Below are positions 27,701 through 38,786 of a DNA stretch of 64,000 bases, one piece after another. Location of the stretch: the NCBI RefSeq assembly GCF_002775205.1, contig NC_036450.1, forward strand, positions 17,379,479-17,443,478. Reading direction: 5' to 3'. The position numbers and the translations under genes are program-made. Within the stretch, counting starts at the first letter, position 1. The number at the start of each line of letters is the position of its first letter. Source of the stretch: Xiphophorus maculatus (lineage: Eukaryota > Chordata > Actinopteri > Cyprinodontiformes > Poeciliidae). The notes below the pieces were generated by a model, which had not been told where the DNA came from, did not search any database, and saw only the letters and a list, made by a program, of their open reading frames with translations.

Positions 27701-29120
27701 TAAAGCTAAAACACTCTTGAGTCATGCAGCTCGACTATGATCCAAAGCAGACTCCAGCAAGTCCAATTCTGAACCCCACAATTTGGGTGAATAAAAACAA
27801 GTATTCAATAAGAATGTGCCAAAGTATTCCACATAGCCCCAGATTTGTTTGCATTGTTTATCTTTTCTATAATAAATTACATCATCAGCTGAAAACTGTT
27901 ATTTACATCTTCTCAGGTTATCTTTGTCTAATTCTTAACATTTGTTTGAGCATTCAAAATATTTAGGTGTTGCTAAAACATAAAAACCAAATAAATCTGA
28001 AAAGGCTTAGATATTGTATGAGTGACAACACTAAATAAATAAACAAATTCAGGCAATATGCAATTTTCTAAGAATGCCAATTTATTCCTATAGACATCAT
28101 TTCACTTTGACGTAATATTCAGGACACTAAGCAACCTAAATGAACTAAATGGATCAAGGTTGATCCATGTAGGATTATCCTAAAAGACTTAAGGAATCTG
28201 TTACCAACAGTTTGCTACAACAGATCACAGCTGATTTACCCTCATTCTGTCTCAAGTACATCCTGTGAATTCACCCATACACCTGAAAGAGAACCACTCC
28301 ACCGAATGACAAAAAAAAATCCTAAAACGGATTAACATACAACTATGTATATACAGAAACAAAGTTAGCTGGCAAACACAAACAGGAATGCATGTCTCGT
28401 TTTCATTCACTTTTTAACAAGGGGTCTGCATGTTAACAGTTAACAAAAATCAGAAGCTTATCAGAAACCCAGTCATCACTCGGTCGAGCTCTGCACACAT
28501 TTTGCATCAAAGCTTACAAAACATCCTGGGTACAAATTTGAAGGACTTTGCCAATGTATTCCAAAAGCATGCAAAGGAATTAAATAAATATTTGTTCCAT
28601 AGCTAAAACATTGTTAATTTTTTTATACTAAACCATTATGCAAGTAAAATTACAAAGTATTTTTGAATAAGTTCACAAGTTAGAAAGATGTGTTCATGTC
28701 ACTATGACAAAGATTAACTACTTCCTTTTCTAGACAGGAAAACATGTACACTTAACACTGACTTTATGTTATTCTCACCACCAGCTTACTGGGAAGAAAT
28801 TAGTGTCAAAATTGTAAATACACAACTTTTTAGTGAATAAAAAAACAACAAACTAGAAATTGTAAAAACTGCTCCATTGCTTTTCAGCAGTACACAAACA
28901 GAAATGGCAAAGAGAAAGACAGAACATTTTCAACACGATTTTTAAAATACTCAGAATGTTTCTTTGTTTCTGTTTTTTACCTGTTTGTAGGGCTGATAAA
29001 GGTGAAGGAGATGAGCTGATTCCAAAAGGGGTCGTTTTCAGATATGGTCTCTGTGCCCACCAGGGCCTTCAGGCTGGTGTTTTCGGACAGGTCAGTAACC
29101 TGGCTGGTGTTCGCTCCCAT
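9648..29120 (-). CDS. dym: dymeclin, 5' and middle part (residues 1-521); 3' end outside window
   Basis: Dymeclin is a peripheral Golgi-associated protein needed for secretory trafficking; human loss causes Dyggve-Melchior-Clausen skeletal dysplasia (family knowledge). Thirteen coding exons were joined by hand on the minus strand: 28981-29120, 27049-27101, 26817-26910, 26013-26149, 25636-25708, 23414-23539, 22321-22460, 14331-14516, 14005-14183, 13281-13406, 13024-13137, 12819-12913 and 9648-9747. All junctions are AG/GT and the frame stays open for 521 codons. The start MGANTS fits an N-myristoylation signal, as in human dymeclin. Recognisable blocks are [81 protein letters not shown] and [17 protein letters not shown]. 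Human dymeclin has 669 residues, so about 148 C-terminal residues are missing; I searched bases 1-9647 for them and found nothing. Intron 8 (14517-22320) is the largest internal intron. Confidence 0.95.
10510..11229. repeat. perfect 37-bp direct repeat flanking a MITE
   Basis: Bases 10510-10546 and 11193-11229 are identical over 37 bp (starting tcatctccagatctgctgct, ending tctattagaat). The flanks differ at once on both sides. The interval contains the MITE at 10823-11146. Confidence 0.9.
10823..11146. mobile_element. MITE with terminal inverted repeats
   Basis: The left end reads ctacatctcagtaaattaaa and the right end, reversed, reads gtacatctcaataaattaga, giving inverted ends of about 24 bp with a few mismatches. 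The interior of ~270 bp is AT-rich and has no open frame. This end sequence is a common Tc1/mariner-type MITE terminus in fish. An AT-rich insertion context fits a TA target. Confidence 0.75.
12169..12396 (-). mobile_element. tRNA-derived SINE with target site duplication
   Basis: Read on the minus strand, the head carries a pol III A-box-like TTAGCACGCC (about 12362-12371) and a perfect B box, GGTTCGACTCC (12312-12322), spaced as in a tRNA. The tail on the left is A-rich. The 17-bp flanks 12152-12168 and 12397-12413 (caagtgattatattgtt and caagtggttatattgtt) differ at one base, a clear target site duplication. Bases 12206-12253 hold an unusual run of CTAG-containing palindromes. Confidence 0.88.
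12819..12913 (-). CDS. dym: dym coding exon 13
   Basis: 95 bp with acceptor ATTGTCAG and donor AG|GTAAGT. It encodes [20 protein letters not shown] and [11 protein letters not shown]. Confidence 0.96.
13024..13137 (-). CDS. dym: dym coding exon 12
   Basis: 114 bp, phase 0, with acceptor TTTCAG and donor AGG|GTAAAA. It encodes [20 protein letters not shown] and [18 protein letters not shown]. Confidence 0.96.
13281..13406 (-). CDS. dym: dym coding exon 11
   Basis: 126 bp, phase 0 at both ends, with acceptor TTCTCAG and donor GTG|GTAGGT. It encodes [20 protein letters not shown] and [20 protein letters not shown]. Confidence 0.96.
14005..14183 (-). CDS. dym: dym coding exon 10
   Basis: 179 bp with acceptor CCTGTAG and donor CTG|GTGGGT. 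It encodes [20 protein letters not shown] and [18 protein letters not shown], nearly identical to human. Confidence 0.96.
14331..14516 (-). CDS. dym: dym coding exon 9
   Basis: 186 bp, the largest exon, with acceptor CTCTAG and donor G|GTAATA. It encodes [14 protein letters not shown], then the leucine-rich [15 protein letters not shown] and [15 protein letters not shown]. Confidence 0.95.
15747..15797. repeat. two interlocked perfect inverted repeats
   Basis: Arm pair 1 is ttgaagtcagg (15747-15757) with cctgacttcaa (15770-15780). Arm pair 2 is actgcttaca (15758-15767) with tgtaagcagt (15788-15797). The left arm of pair 2 lies in the loop of pair 1, a pseudoknot-like topology. Confidence 0.9.
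18775..19030 (+). repeat. decayed interspersed repeat, family A copy 2
   Basis: Begins with aagtccaaattcattcatac, a terminus seen in Tc1-like elements. It then carries gaccttccaacctcaagcac and gtcatcaaaataccactgga, the same succession as the copies at 3125 and 20890. Confidence 0.55.
19262..19299. repeat. 19-bp perfect tandem duplication
   Basis: The unit tagtgtcttatagtatttg occurs twice head to tail (19262-19280, 19281-19299). It lies in dym intron 8. Confidence 0.95.
20890..21250 (+). repeat. family A copy 3 joined to a Tc1-like 3' fragment
   Basis: Starts with a Tc1-like terminus, cagaattattcaaaaaccct. It continues with the family-A block (aggcctttcagtctaaaaac). From about 21146 it carries tctagatctgcaaagctagt and gactttcagctgtgatgaca, which match the region after the transposase of the Tc1-like relic at 52700. 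It is a mosaic of old insertions. Confidence 0.55.
22321..22460 (-). CDS. dym: dym coding exon 8
   Basis: 140 bp with acceptor CCCATAG and donor A|GTATGT. It encodes [18 protein letters not shown] followed by [12 protein letters not shown], among the most conserved parts of the protein. Confidence 0.95.
22560..22940 (+). mobile_element. Tc1-like relic in dym intron 7
   Basis: The succession gtatgtctataccagcctga, ttttcaagtcttttgacaaa and ggtctggattttgacttgac reproduces, with many changes, a well-known internal stretch of a fish Tc1-like element. No open transposase frame remains. Confidence 0.55.
23414..23539 (-). CDS. dym: dym coding exon 7
   Basis: 126 bp with acceptor CCTGCAG and donor TG|GTGAGA. 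It encodes [20 protein letters not shown] and QLFHKDILR, corresponding to human DITYEISVEAISTMVVFLS. Confidence 0.9.
23540..25635. other. dym intron 6, nothing coding recognised
   Basis: The overlapping minus-strand open frames at 24504-24919 have no recognised domain and are not joined to dym. One perfect inverted repeat lies at 25320-25356. Confidence 0.7.
25320..25356. repeat. perfect 14-bp inverted repeat
   Basis: Arms ttttacctctagct (25320-25333) and agctagaggtaaaa (25343-25356) with a 9-base spacer. It lies in dym intron 6. Confidence 0.95.
25636..25708 (-). CDS. dym: dym coding exon 6
   Basis: 73 bp with acceptor GTTTTAG and donor CT|GTAAGT. It encodes [20 protein letters not shown], aligned with human [15 protein letters not shown]. 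Confidence 0.9.
26013..26149 (-). CDS. dym: dym coding exon 5
   Basis: 137 bp with acceptor TGCCACAG and donor G|GTGAGC. It encodes [20 protein letters not shown] and then the acidic [14 protein letters not shown] region seen in vertebrate dymeclins. Confidence 0.93.
26150..26816. other. dym intron 4, with inverted repeat
   Basis: No coding signal. It contains the inverted repeat 26622-26637 / 26642-26657 (15 of 16 bases pair, 4-base loop) and a short perfect palindrome, aaagcttaagcttt, just to its left. Confidence 0.75.
26817..26910 (-). CDS. dym: dym coding exon 4
   Basis: 94 bp with acceptor TTCTTCAG and consensus donor GA|GTGAGT. It encodes the [20 protein letters not shown] segment and the following [10 protein letters not shown]. 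Confidence 0.92.
27049..27101 (-). CDS. dym: dym coding exon 3
   Basis: Short 53-bp exon with acceptor TTTCACAG and donor A|GTATGT. It encodes [18 protein letters not shown], matching the KLLEEA block of dymeclin. Confidence 0.9.
27354..28010 (+). pseudogene. Tc1/mariner-like transposase relic, internally deleted
   Basis: Frame 27354-27659 contains [14 protein letters not shown], the WxDExKFxLFG block around a catalytic Asp of Tc1-family DDE transposases. Downstream, cagctcgactatgatccaaa and actccagcaagtccaattct match the next catalytic region, but the frame is broken. The right side (ttatctttgtctaattctta, then atttaggtgttgctaaaaca) matches the family's 3' end. An A-run at 27426-27443 interrupts the left part. 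It lies in dym intron 2 and is inactive. Confidence 0.75.
28011..28980. other. rest of dym intron 2, nothing recognised
   Basis: AT-rich sequence with no recognisable exon, RNA gene or named repeat on either strand. Confidence 0.6.
28981..29120 (-). CDS. dym: dym coding exon 2 (start codon)
   Basis: Encodes residues 1-46 plus two bases. The ATG (29118-29120 read in reverse) is chosen because it opens MGANTS, the myristoylation-type N terminus of dymeclin. The donor is CAG|GTAAAA. The exon probably extends a little upstream as 5' UTR to a CCCAG acceptor near 29172. Confidence 0.93.
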
Positions 29121-29174
29121 ATTTCCTGGCTTCTTTCAGCCACACCTGCCGATCTTCAGTCCTTATTTTCTGGG

Positions 29175-31338
29175 CATGAGCCAAATGCTATAACAAATGA
29201 TGATATTAATTTCCGATGTGAAAAGTAATTAAGAAAATGCATCCATTTAGGCCATTTGTTCTTTAATTCCAGTTTACACATTTTAATTACATTTTACAAA
29301 CTGATTATACTTTGAATGAACCATTAACTTCACCTATATGTACTTAATATTCAAATATATGAAAAAAGAAAACCATTTATATTTGACCTTTCCCAGTCTG
29401 TAATATACAGACCAAAGGTTTTCCCTTTTGATGCCTTACTTAAAACTGCTGATGTAGCATTAGCTTACTTCCCAAGACTCGCAGGCAAATGTGAATAAAT
29501 TAGTTACCAGTATCAAGCTGCACATGCATACAGTTATAATACAATAAATTATTTTGGGCTTTAAATTAGAGCTTTGGGAGTCGTTCCTTTCCACTGTTGC
29601 CACATACTTTGTAAATCAATAGCCAAATCAGTTTATAATTCTGTGCTAAATATGCGCATTTAAATACAAGAAAAGTTTTTACCAACCATTCATAACTTGG
29701 CATTACCTGCATCGTATTCTACTCATCAATGTATTTCTCTGGTCAGCGAGACAACAGATAATGAACTGGTGTCTCTTCTCTGCTACAAACTGCAGACTCA
29801 TTCTGCTGAACGTCTTTTCCTCTGTCATACAACTGGTTCTGCAATCCTGCATTGCTCAACATAACTCATAGTGTTTAGAAGTTTGTGATGACCAGAGGAG
29901 CGCCATTTGTCAGTTGACTTAAATCCATTTCCTGTTGGTGTTAGCTACTAGTTCACAGAATGAGAAGATGCAGTGCTGGGCAATAAAATGAAACTATTTT
30001 GATAATTTAATGAGAAACAGAAAACATCAAAAAGAATGATAAGGTTAGGCCTTAAAATTCAAAAAGACAGATAGAAAATGTGGCCTAACAGGTAAGTCCA
30101 TGGGACCACCATTATTTAAGCATTTTAACAAGATAAAGAAGAGACTGCAGACATCAGCAAGAACTTGATTTGCTTCATTTTCTGGTGGTACTCAGACATA
30201 TTCACACTTCAAATTTATGCATCAATATGTTTCTTATAGAGAAGGTGTCAATATTAATCTGTACAATTCAACAATTCTGAAAGGAACTTGGTGTATAGTT
30301 TGTGATAATCTTTCAAAATAAATGCATCAGTTATTGTTTAATTAATTAATATGTATTTGTTCTTTAAATTTATATTGAAACAGAACATTTGCCAGAAACT
30401 GAACTTTTAATTTGAGACCGTATTGTGATCATTATCAAAAGATTCTACAAAGAAATCAATATAGAGAAAATGTTTATGCATTAGAAATCCATGAAAAAAT
30501 AATATCTTACCAACTGATGCTGACTGAGCACTGAAATTATATTGCATTGAATTTAGTAATAGTCAGAATGGAATATGTGTTTGCATTCAACTCTACAACT
30601 GGACTGTAAGAAAACAGCATATTAACTTACTTCATACAATCTGTAAAGTAACTTGGAGGACAGAAATCGCAACACACTGGTATTGCAATCACAACTGTGA
30701 TTAACATTCACTGAACAAGAAGACAAAACATAATTGGACTACATTTATCTAAACAGCCAAGTCATCACTTTATAAATACCAAAAGCTACAATCGCTCAAA
30801 AATCTGTATGTACTCACTGCAAATGTCCAAATCCTCTTTTTTTCGGTTTACTATGCAAACACCTCAGAGCAGCAGGTCATTTAGTCACTGAAGACACCCA
30901 ACAGGATAGCGTCTTATCAACCAGGACATTGAGTTGTCTTTTAATAACACGCCTTTAGCAAACAGGTGCAGTGCATCATATGTACATAGCAGTGCTCAGT
31001 CACCGCAGTAAACTAAAAACAGACATTGCAAGTAGCTACATCAATACATATAGTGGCAAATGTGAAGTTTGCAACGTATTCAAGCGTCATTTCTGTTCAC
31101 ACATATGAGTGAGTCTGGTTAATGGTAGCAATTTTCTGGCTTTAACTGAAGAAATTGAGGAGTGCCTCAACATCTCTGACGCTAAACGAAGGAAACTGGT
31201 GTCAGAACAGCACCGAGAGAGACACGCCAGGGTTAGTTTATGATTGATGAGGACATTTTACAGCTAGTTGGTGAATTATTATTGAGGAGAAAGCTAACGT
31301 TCACTGGTTGTTTGCAATCAGCTGACAGCTCAGCTTAC
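29175..31338. other. putative dym intron 1, nothing recognised
   Basis: AT-rich DNA between the start exon and the putative noncoding first exon. No domain-bearing open frame or named repeat was seen. Confidence 0.55.
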
Positions 31339-31560
31339 CTGTCACAAAAGCTTCTCGCAGTTTCTTTGTTTCCTCTTGGCTTCAGCAGCGTTAATGACCA
31401 AGAGCTTCTCCGGAAAGAAGCTGTTTTATACCGACTGTTTACCGGGTTTATTTCAAAAGAGGAAAACACTTGAAATTACAAAGTCATTTACACTGCTAGC
31501 CTAACTCTACGGACCCCTTTCCTCCATGTTTTCCACGTCGCCACCCATTGCGTAATGACG
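31339..31560 (-). promoter_or_regulatory. dym: putative dym promoter and noncoding exon 1
   Basis: On the minus strand a strong splice donor, GACAG|GTAAGC, sits with its exon end at 31339, upstream of the dym start exon. The DNA just upstream, about 31340-31620, is richer in CpG than its surroundings. I infer a noncoding first exon here, spliced to the 5' UTR part of exon 2. The transcription start is not visible. Confidence 0.45.
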
Positions 31561-32050
31561 AAATGTGAGTGATGATCTCTACGTGAGTGACGTCGTCTGT
31601 TCGTAAACAGATGCAGGTTTCTGTTCCAACGAGTATTCTGGTTTTAGGATTTAAGCGTGTCAACATTTCTTCGATATAGCATAAACAAATCAATTTCTTT
31701 TTTTACGTTTTTAATTTGTTCTAAATGTAATTCAATGCAAAGTGTATATCTATTTTAAAGCTAACTAAGTGATGTCATATGCCTCTTTCTGTCCTAGATA
31801 TACACCTTAATAGATTCGCAATGCCGTGCAAATATGCAAAACCCCAAATTTATTAACAGAGTCCACTCAAAATTCAATCTTAAGCATTTTTGGCCTTCGC
31901 AGATGGTTTTATGGAAGGAAGGAGATTATCTGGTTAGATGACACCATGGTGTAACATTAAGGCCTTCCTGCAAAATGCTGTGTATATAACCCTGAACACA
32001 GCGTCCCCACAGTAATAGGCACTAATATCATCTTGCAGAAAGGCTTTTCT

Positions 32051-32083
32051 TCATTTTCAATCATCTGAAATGATTGAAAATGA
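32051..32083. repeat. perfect 14-bp inverted repeat
   Basis: Arms tcattttcaatcat and atgattgaaaatga with loop ctgaa. It lies between dym and c18orf32. Confidence 0.95.
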
Positions 32084-32198
32084 ATCAATCATTCAGTAGA
32101 TGTTCACATGCAGCAGAACTTAGAGTGAAAGGCAGTTCTGCAAAGTGACTAATTCAAGAAGGAACAATAGAAATGCAATCTCTACATTTTGATTATAA

Positions 32199-32272
32199 AA
32201 AATGTATATTTTTTATATACATTTTAAAAAATATGTATATTCTGTTTTAATTTTAAAAAATTAAAACAGAAT
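32199..32272. repeat. two adjacent AT-rich perfect hairpins
   Basis: The first hairpin has 11-bp arms (32199-32209, 32215-32225). The second has 16-bp arms (32239-32254, 32257-32272) with a 2-base loop. Both are perfectly paired. Confidence 0.9.
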
Positions 32273-33446
32273 TTGTTTTTGTAAGTGAGACAGTTAATAA
32301 ATAAAACCGTCTATTTTTCTTTCGTCATGCACTACTTTGGTCTGTCACATACATTCCAATAAGATAGTTTTAAGTTGCACTTTACACATATTTTCATTAA
32401 AAGTAATAAATTATGGCAGAAATTAATACCATTATTGCATAGTTGATACATTAGTATAACGATGCAATGCATCAATACAGCAATGATAGATTGTATCACT
32501 GGTGTATCAGACATCAATGATACAATAATACATAAGCTTTTTAGTAGACTGAACTGAAACGTTTTCACAATAACATCTTAAAATAGAATATATAATTTTG
32601 CAGGAAATGCAATAATTGTGATTTATAATAATGATGTCTAACTGGAGGAAACCAAGCCAGTTGTTGCTTTAATTCATTTTTATTTAAATTCAAATCAAAA
32701 AGTACAACTGTACATTTCTTTCTAACTATGAACACAAATGGTTACCAACAAAAGACCTTTACAATCTGGTTCTTCTATGCTTTAAACCACTTGTTCAGAA
32801 AATATATTTATCAAAATCTCCTGATTAGCTTTTTTAAAAAAAAAATAATTTGCATCAAATATTGTCATCAAACTGCAATGCTGATTTTTTATTGAATGAC
32901 AAATCAGCTTTTATTTATTACAACTAGACTGGATTCATATATTATTTGTAAGAAAACCATATGCTCAAAGTATGTTTAAAAGAATGAGTATCTTCCATAT
33001 AAATAACTTTTTATTTTCTTCACACTTTGAAAATGGACAACCGATTACAGTTAAAAAAAAAAGACGACCAATCTTTAGCCATTTTTATGAGTAGCAGCAC
33101 TACAACAATCATTTTATTTAAACGAATCTATGCTGTGATGTCTTTGCATCAATTTCTGCAGAAAGGTAGAGTAGTTAAAGTGGCAGGTCAGACTTGAGAT
33201 AAATATGCATTTATTTGAAAGCTTTCTATCATCCTTAGTTTCATTAAAGTGCTTTAATCTGTTTCATTCAAACAGCAATAAAAAAACAGAATACACAATG
33301 AAGTTATCTCAGCCAGAAGAAAGAAAAACTAAAAACAAGCTTTGAATAGCTTTATAGTCACATTATTTGAAAAAAACTGAATGTTTCCTCTAAATGATAC
33401 TATAGGAATATTTGTAGTCTTTGTTAATGGGAAGTAGTGGCAGCAC

Positions 33447-35220
<1,774 letters not shown>

Positions 35221-35460
35221 CTGTATAAGTCAAATATTAAAACACGGGTGTTGTCACGTACTGCCGGCGAGGTAAGCGCGAATATCTGTAAATTTGTTGC
35301 GACAGAGCGAACTCTCGGGAACGTGATGTTCGAACACCAATCCTACTTCCGTTAGGGGTGGATGACGAAAGCGGAAACTACTTGCCAGCGGGCACGTTGG
35401 GATTTCTTCAAAACATTTGTTGTTTTTTTTTTCCTGCTGACTTCTAACTTTGTGAGTGAC
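35221..35460. promoter_or_regulatory. putative bidirectional promoter of c18orf32 and rad1
   Basis: The two genes are head to head. This stretch has locally raised CpG (for example tgccggcgaggtaagcgcg and gcgggcacgttggg), ETS-like cttccg at about 35347, and no TATA box. A minus-strand donor closes a noncoding c18orf32 exon at 35221. On the plus strand, possible rad1 5' UTR donors occur near 35451 and 35470. The exact starts are inferred. Confidence 0.6.
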
Positions 35461-36310
35461 TGATGATTGCTTGTAAGTTCTACGTACTTGTCTTCTTACT
35501 TCGTACTGTATTTCGGATAATATAGTGCCTAATAATTAACGTCGCAGCGGTGTTTTGTTTTTGAATTGCTAAACAGTGACATATTTTTAATGACTAAGTA
35601 TACTAGCTAGCAAACGGGAAAATAAAAATTTCATTGGGTATGATACATCTTTCCTCCAAAAATCTAGGCCGACCCATAATGTTTATCTGTTGCAGCAAAT
35701 TATAAACATTGATAACTAGCATTTTATGTTGCATTTTGCAGTAATATGTAACATTTAATTCACCTGTTCATTAAGCTAAACATTTTTTTGTTTTTATTAA
35801 GATCCCAACATTCATATGTGGCCTTTTCGCACATATTTTAAAGCAGCATATTTGTACGGTTACACTTTCTCGAGTACAAACTATGACCTCAAAACTATGA
35901 ACTTCCACCATATTTCTCTATAAATGTTTATTAGTTTGTTAGAGATATAAGCGCTGATGCATAAATAATGGATATAGTCTTGTAATTACTTCATTTTCAG
36001 TGGGGTTTCAAAATATTGCTTATGTCAAAGAATCTGCAGCCTATTTTTCTGTTTGTTTGAAAAATGTAAATCAACTGGTTAGACTAAGAAAACCAGAAAT
36101 TAAAAGAAAAAACTAATTGGTGCATTTCCACTACAGTTTTTTATCGAGGAGAATTACGCAGGAAGGAAATGTCCAGGAAACATAAAACTTAAAATAACCA
36201 AAAATTAATCACAAAGGCTGACAATATATGAGATCATGTGGTCACATTCCTAGTGCAAGTGTTGACAAATATATACATTTATTTTGTGGGGGGGTTTGTG
36301 TTTGTTTTCC
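35461..36310. other. rad1 intron 1 (5' UTR intron), nothing recognised
   Basis: AT-rich DNA between the putative noncoding exon and the acceptor before the rad1 start. No coding or RNA feature was seen. Confidence 0.55.
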
Positions 36311-36319
36311 AGCCCCATA

Positions 36320-36514
36320 ATGCCTCTGTCCACGCAATCTCAAAGTCAAGATGAACAGTATGTTCTGGTAGCCAACTTGGATAACGCTCGCAATCTCTCC
36401 AATATCCTGAAAGCCATCACCTGCAAGGACCACGCCGTCTTCACAGCAACAGCAAACGGCCTGAAGGTCACAGTGGAGGACTGCAAATGCATGCAAGCCA
36501 ATGCCTTCATTCAG
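36320..36514 (+). CDS. rad1: rad1 coding exon 1
   Basis: 65 codons, MPLSTQSQ through QANAFIQ, donor CAG|GTCATT. It carries the first PCNA-like strand region. Confidence 0.95.
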
Positions 36515-38233
36515 GTCATTTTTTTTATCAAGCACTTAGAAAAGCACGTTTTTCTGCGTTTATATTTGAAATATTCACTCTTTCTTTTTAAATTCTTTCA
36601 GGCAGATATCTTTCAAGAGTTCACATTAAAAGAAGATATGGTTATTTTTCAAGTTAATCTTACTGTTCTGCTCGACTGCCTGAATATCTTTGGAGGAAGC
36701 ACAGCGGCAGGTGAAAACTAAAAGAAACATGACTGGAAAATGAAACAAAACTAAATGTATGACCCCAATGCTACACGTTTTTTTTATTTATTTACCTCAT
36801 GCATTGTATGATGTTTCAGGAGCATCAACGGCTCTGCGAATGTGCTACATGGGGTATGGTCATCCTCTGACATTGTTCCTGGAGGAGGGTGGTGTAGTGA
36901 CCGTCTGCAAAATTAACACACAAGAACCAGAAGAGCCAATTGATTTTGAGTTCTCCAGCTCCAATGTCACAAACAAGGTTCAATCTTGTTTTTGTTCTTC
37001 AAAAAACAGCATTTCTTGACTCGTCATAGAATATATATGAGTAAATTTTTGTTTCTGCCTCTTTTCAAAGGTCATTCTTCAGTCAGAGAGTCTAAAGGAA
37101 GCCTTTTCTGAACTGGACATGACCAGCGAGGTGCTGCAGATCACCATGTCCCCCAGCCAGCCGTACTTCAGGTGGGCTGTCTGAAGTTTTTATAGTGTTC
37201 TATGGTTTATGATAGTGCAGTAAAAATGAAAAAAACACTTTCCAATAATTCACATTTCAGCTGTTGAGGAAAATAAATCAATGCAATGTAAAATCTATCA
37301 CTAATTTATCAGGAATTATACAATAGTAAAATGTTGTTCCCTGTATTATGTGTATTCCCCTACACAATAACCTCAATATCGTTTCTCGTTGTACACCCTA
37401 TTACCTTTAAAAAGTGTTATTTTTCATTTCAACTCTGCAGGTTGTCCACATTTGGAAACTCTGGAAATGCTCATTATGATTACTCCAAGGATTCAGATAT
37501 GATGGAGCTTTTTCAATGCAGCACGACACAAACCAACAGGTGAGTGAAATCATCAGACATCATCAAACACACATTCACCACAGAAAAGCAAGAGGTCATC
37601 TAATAAAAAACTAAGCTAACAGTTAGTCACCTTTGCTTTTTAAAATATTGGATACTGGTCTGCGTAATCATTTTAACTAGGGCCAAGGAATGCTCAATAT
37701 TTGGACCAAAAGGATATTTTTGAAGAGAATTGAAGCAGTTGGTGAAACTTGTTTACATAAGTTCAACAATTAAAAATACATTTTTGCATTTTTATCATTT
37801 TAATTAAAGCAGTTATTGAACATAGGTACACAGTTCACCCTTCAGTTTTATCCTACGACAGTTACATAAGAGGTAGTTAATTGTTTTTACCACCAGATGT
37901 CACTAGATTCCATAAATTCAACCTTAAACCATTTTATTTCATTCAGGCGCTTACGAAACTAGAAACTAAATGAAATGTGGTCATTTATAGTTTGATTATT
38001 TGCACCCTGGATCTGTCAACGACTTATTTCAACTTCTGATTTCCTCCTGCGACAGATACAAGATGTCCTTACTAAAGCCGTCCACCAAAGCCTTGGCTAT
38101 ATCCTGTAAAGTCTCAGTGAGGACAGACAGCAGGGGCCTTCTTTCTTTGCAGTACCTGGTCAGGAATGACGATGGTCAGATCTGCTTTGTGGAATATTTC
38201 TGTTGTCCAGATGAAGAGGTAGAGGAGGAGTAA
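36320..38233 (+). CDS. rad1: RAD1, 9-1-1 checkpoint clamp subunit, 279 aa, complete
   Basis: RAD1 forms the ring-shaped RAD9-RAD1-HUS1 clamp that is loaded at DNA damage and stimulates ATR signalling (family knowledge). Six coding exons (36320-36514, 36602-36710, 36820-36977, 37071-37171, 37441-37539, 38056-38233) join in frame to 279 residues; human has 282. Clear family blocks are LVANLDNARNLSNILKAI, LTVLLDCLNIFG, GYGHPLTLFLEEGGVVTVCK, INTQEPEEP, SEVLQITMSPSQPYFRLSTF, ISCKVSVRTDSRG and GQICFVEYFCCPDEEVEE. The start is the ATG nine bases after the TTTTCCAG acceptor; an upstream in-frame ATG at 36284 lies in the intron. An ATTAAA poly(A) signal lies at 38644-38649. Tail-to-tail with brix1. 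Confidence 0.97.
36602..36710 (+). CDS. rad1: rad1 coding exon 2
   Basis: Residues 66-101, ADIFQEFTLKEDMVIFQVNL then TVLLDCLNIFGGS. Acceptor TTTCAG, donor G|GTGAAA. Confidence 0.95.
36820..36977 (+). CDS. rad1: rad1 coding exon 3
   Basis: Residues 102-154, containing ALRMCYMGYG and LFLEEGGVVTVCKINTQEPE. Acceptor TTTCAG, donor AAG|GTTCAA. Confidence 0.95.
37071..37171 (+). CDS. rad1: rad1 coding exon 4
   Basis: Encodes VILQSESLKEAFSELDMTSE and VLQITMSPSQPYF. Acceptor TTCAAAG, donor AG|GTGGGC. Confidence 0.95.
37441..37539 (+). CDS. rad1: rad1 coding exon 5
   Basis: Encodes RLSTFGNSGNAHYDYSKDSD and MMELFQCSTTQTN. Acceptor CTGCAG, donor AG|GTGAGT. Confidence 0.95.
38056..38233 (+). CDS. rad1: rad1 coding exon 6 (stop)
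   Basis: Encodes YKMSLLKPSTKALAISCKVS through the acidic end CCPDEEVEEE, then TAA. Acceptor GCGACAG. Confidence 0.95.
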
Positions 38234-38640
38234 CAGCTGATTTGTTAAATTGAGTAACAATGTTTATATTTTAGCACAATTAACTTGTTCATATTTATTT
38301 TTTGACACATGTAAGATCATTGCCCACCCAGTCCTGTCATGTATCTGTATGTAGTTTTGCCAAAGTCAAACTCAAAAGTTCTGGGTTGAGTAAATTCCAT
38401 TTATGTTTAATGTGTTAATATGGAAATATTTATGCAGGGATTCACAAGTATCTGTTCATGATGATTCTTTGTACAGCAAATATTTGACTCATCTGACACA
38501 AAATGGACCCCAGGTGAAATTAGTACACTGAGGAAAAACATACTTTTTTGCAGTACACATTCAAAGTACACCGGAAAATTATATATTTTTTAATACAAAA
38601 CAATTTATATCAAGCTTGGTTTATATAACAGCATGTATTT

Positions 38641-38649
38641 TTTATTAAA
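38641..38649. terminator. opposed, overlapping poly(A) signals of rad1 and brix1
   Basis: The nine bases tttattaaa read AATAAA on the minus strand (38641-38646, 146 bp past the brix1 stop) and ATTAAA on the plus strand (38644-38649, 411 bp past the rad1 stop). The use of either signal is inferred from position. Confidence 0.5.
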
Positions 38650-38786
38650 AAGGACTGTAAATACTTAAGTTGTGTTGTAAAATAAGAGATTTGTATATGG
38701 CCAATTAGTTTCTGCACATTTCACTGAACACAACACATCAAGAAGAAAAAAAAGGAGAAAACAATTAGGATTGTGGCTGAAGCAAA

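Larger units (their letters stand above)
31620..33446. other. intergenic, dym to c18orf32, with hairpins and a copied intron piece
   Basis: No gene was recognised. It holds three inverted repeats (32051-32083, 32199-32225, 32239-32272), a 38-bp copy of c18orf32 intron sequence at 32270-32307, and a possible minus-strand c18orf32 poly(A) signal (AATAAA on the minus strand, 33210-33215). Confidence 0.65.

Noticed and set aside
36284..36319. Upstream in-frame ATG extending rad1 by 12 residues
   Set aside because: It lies before the TTTTCCAG acceptor, and the residues are unlike RAD1, whose N terminus is MPL.
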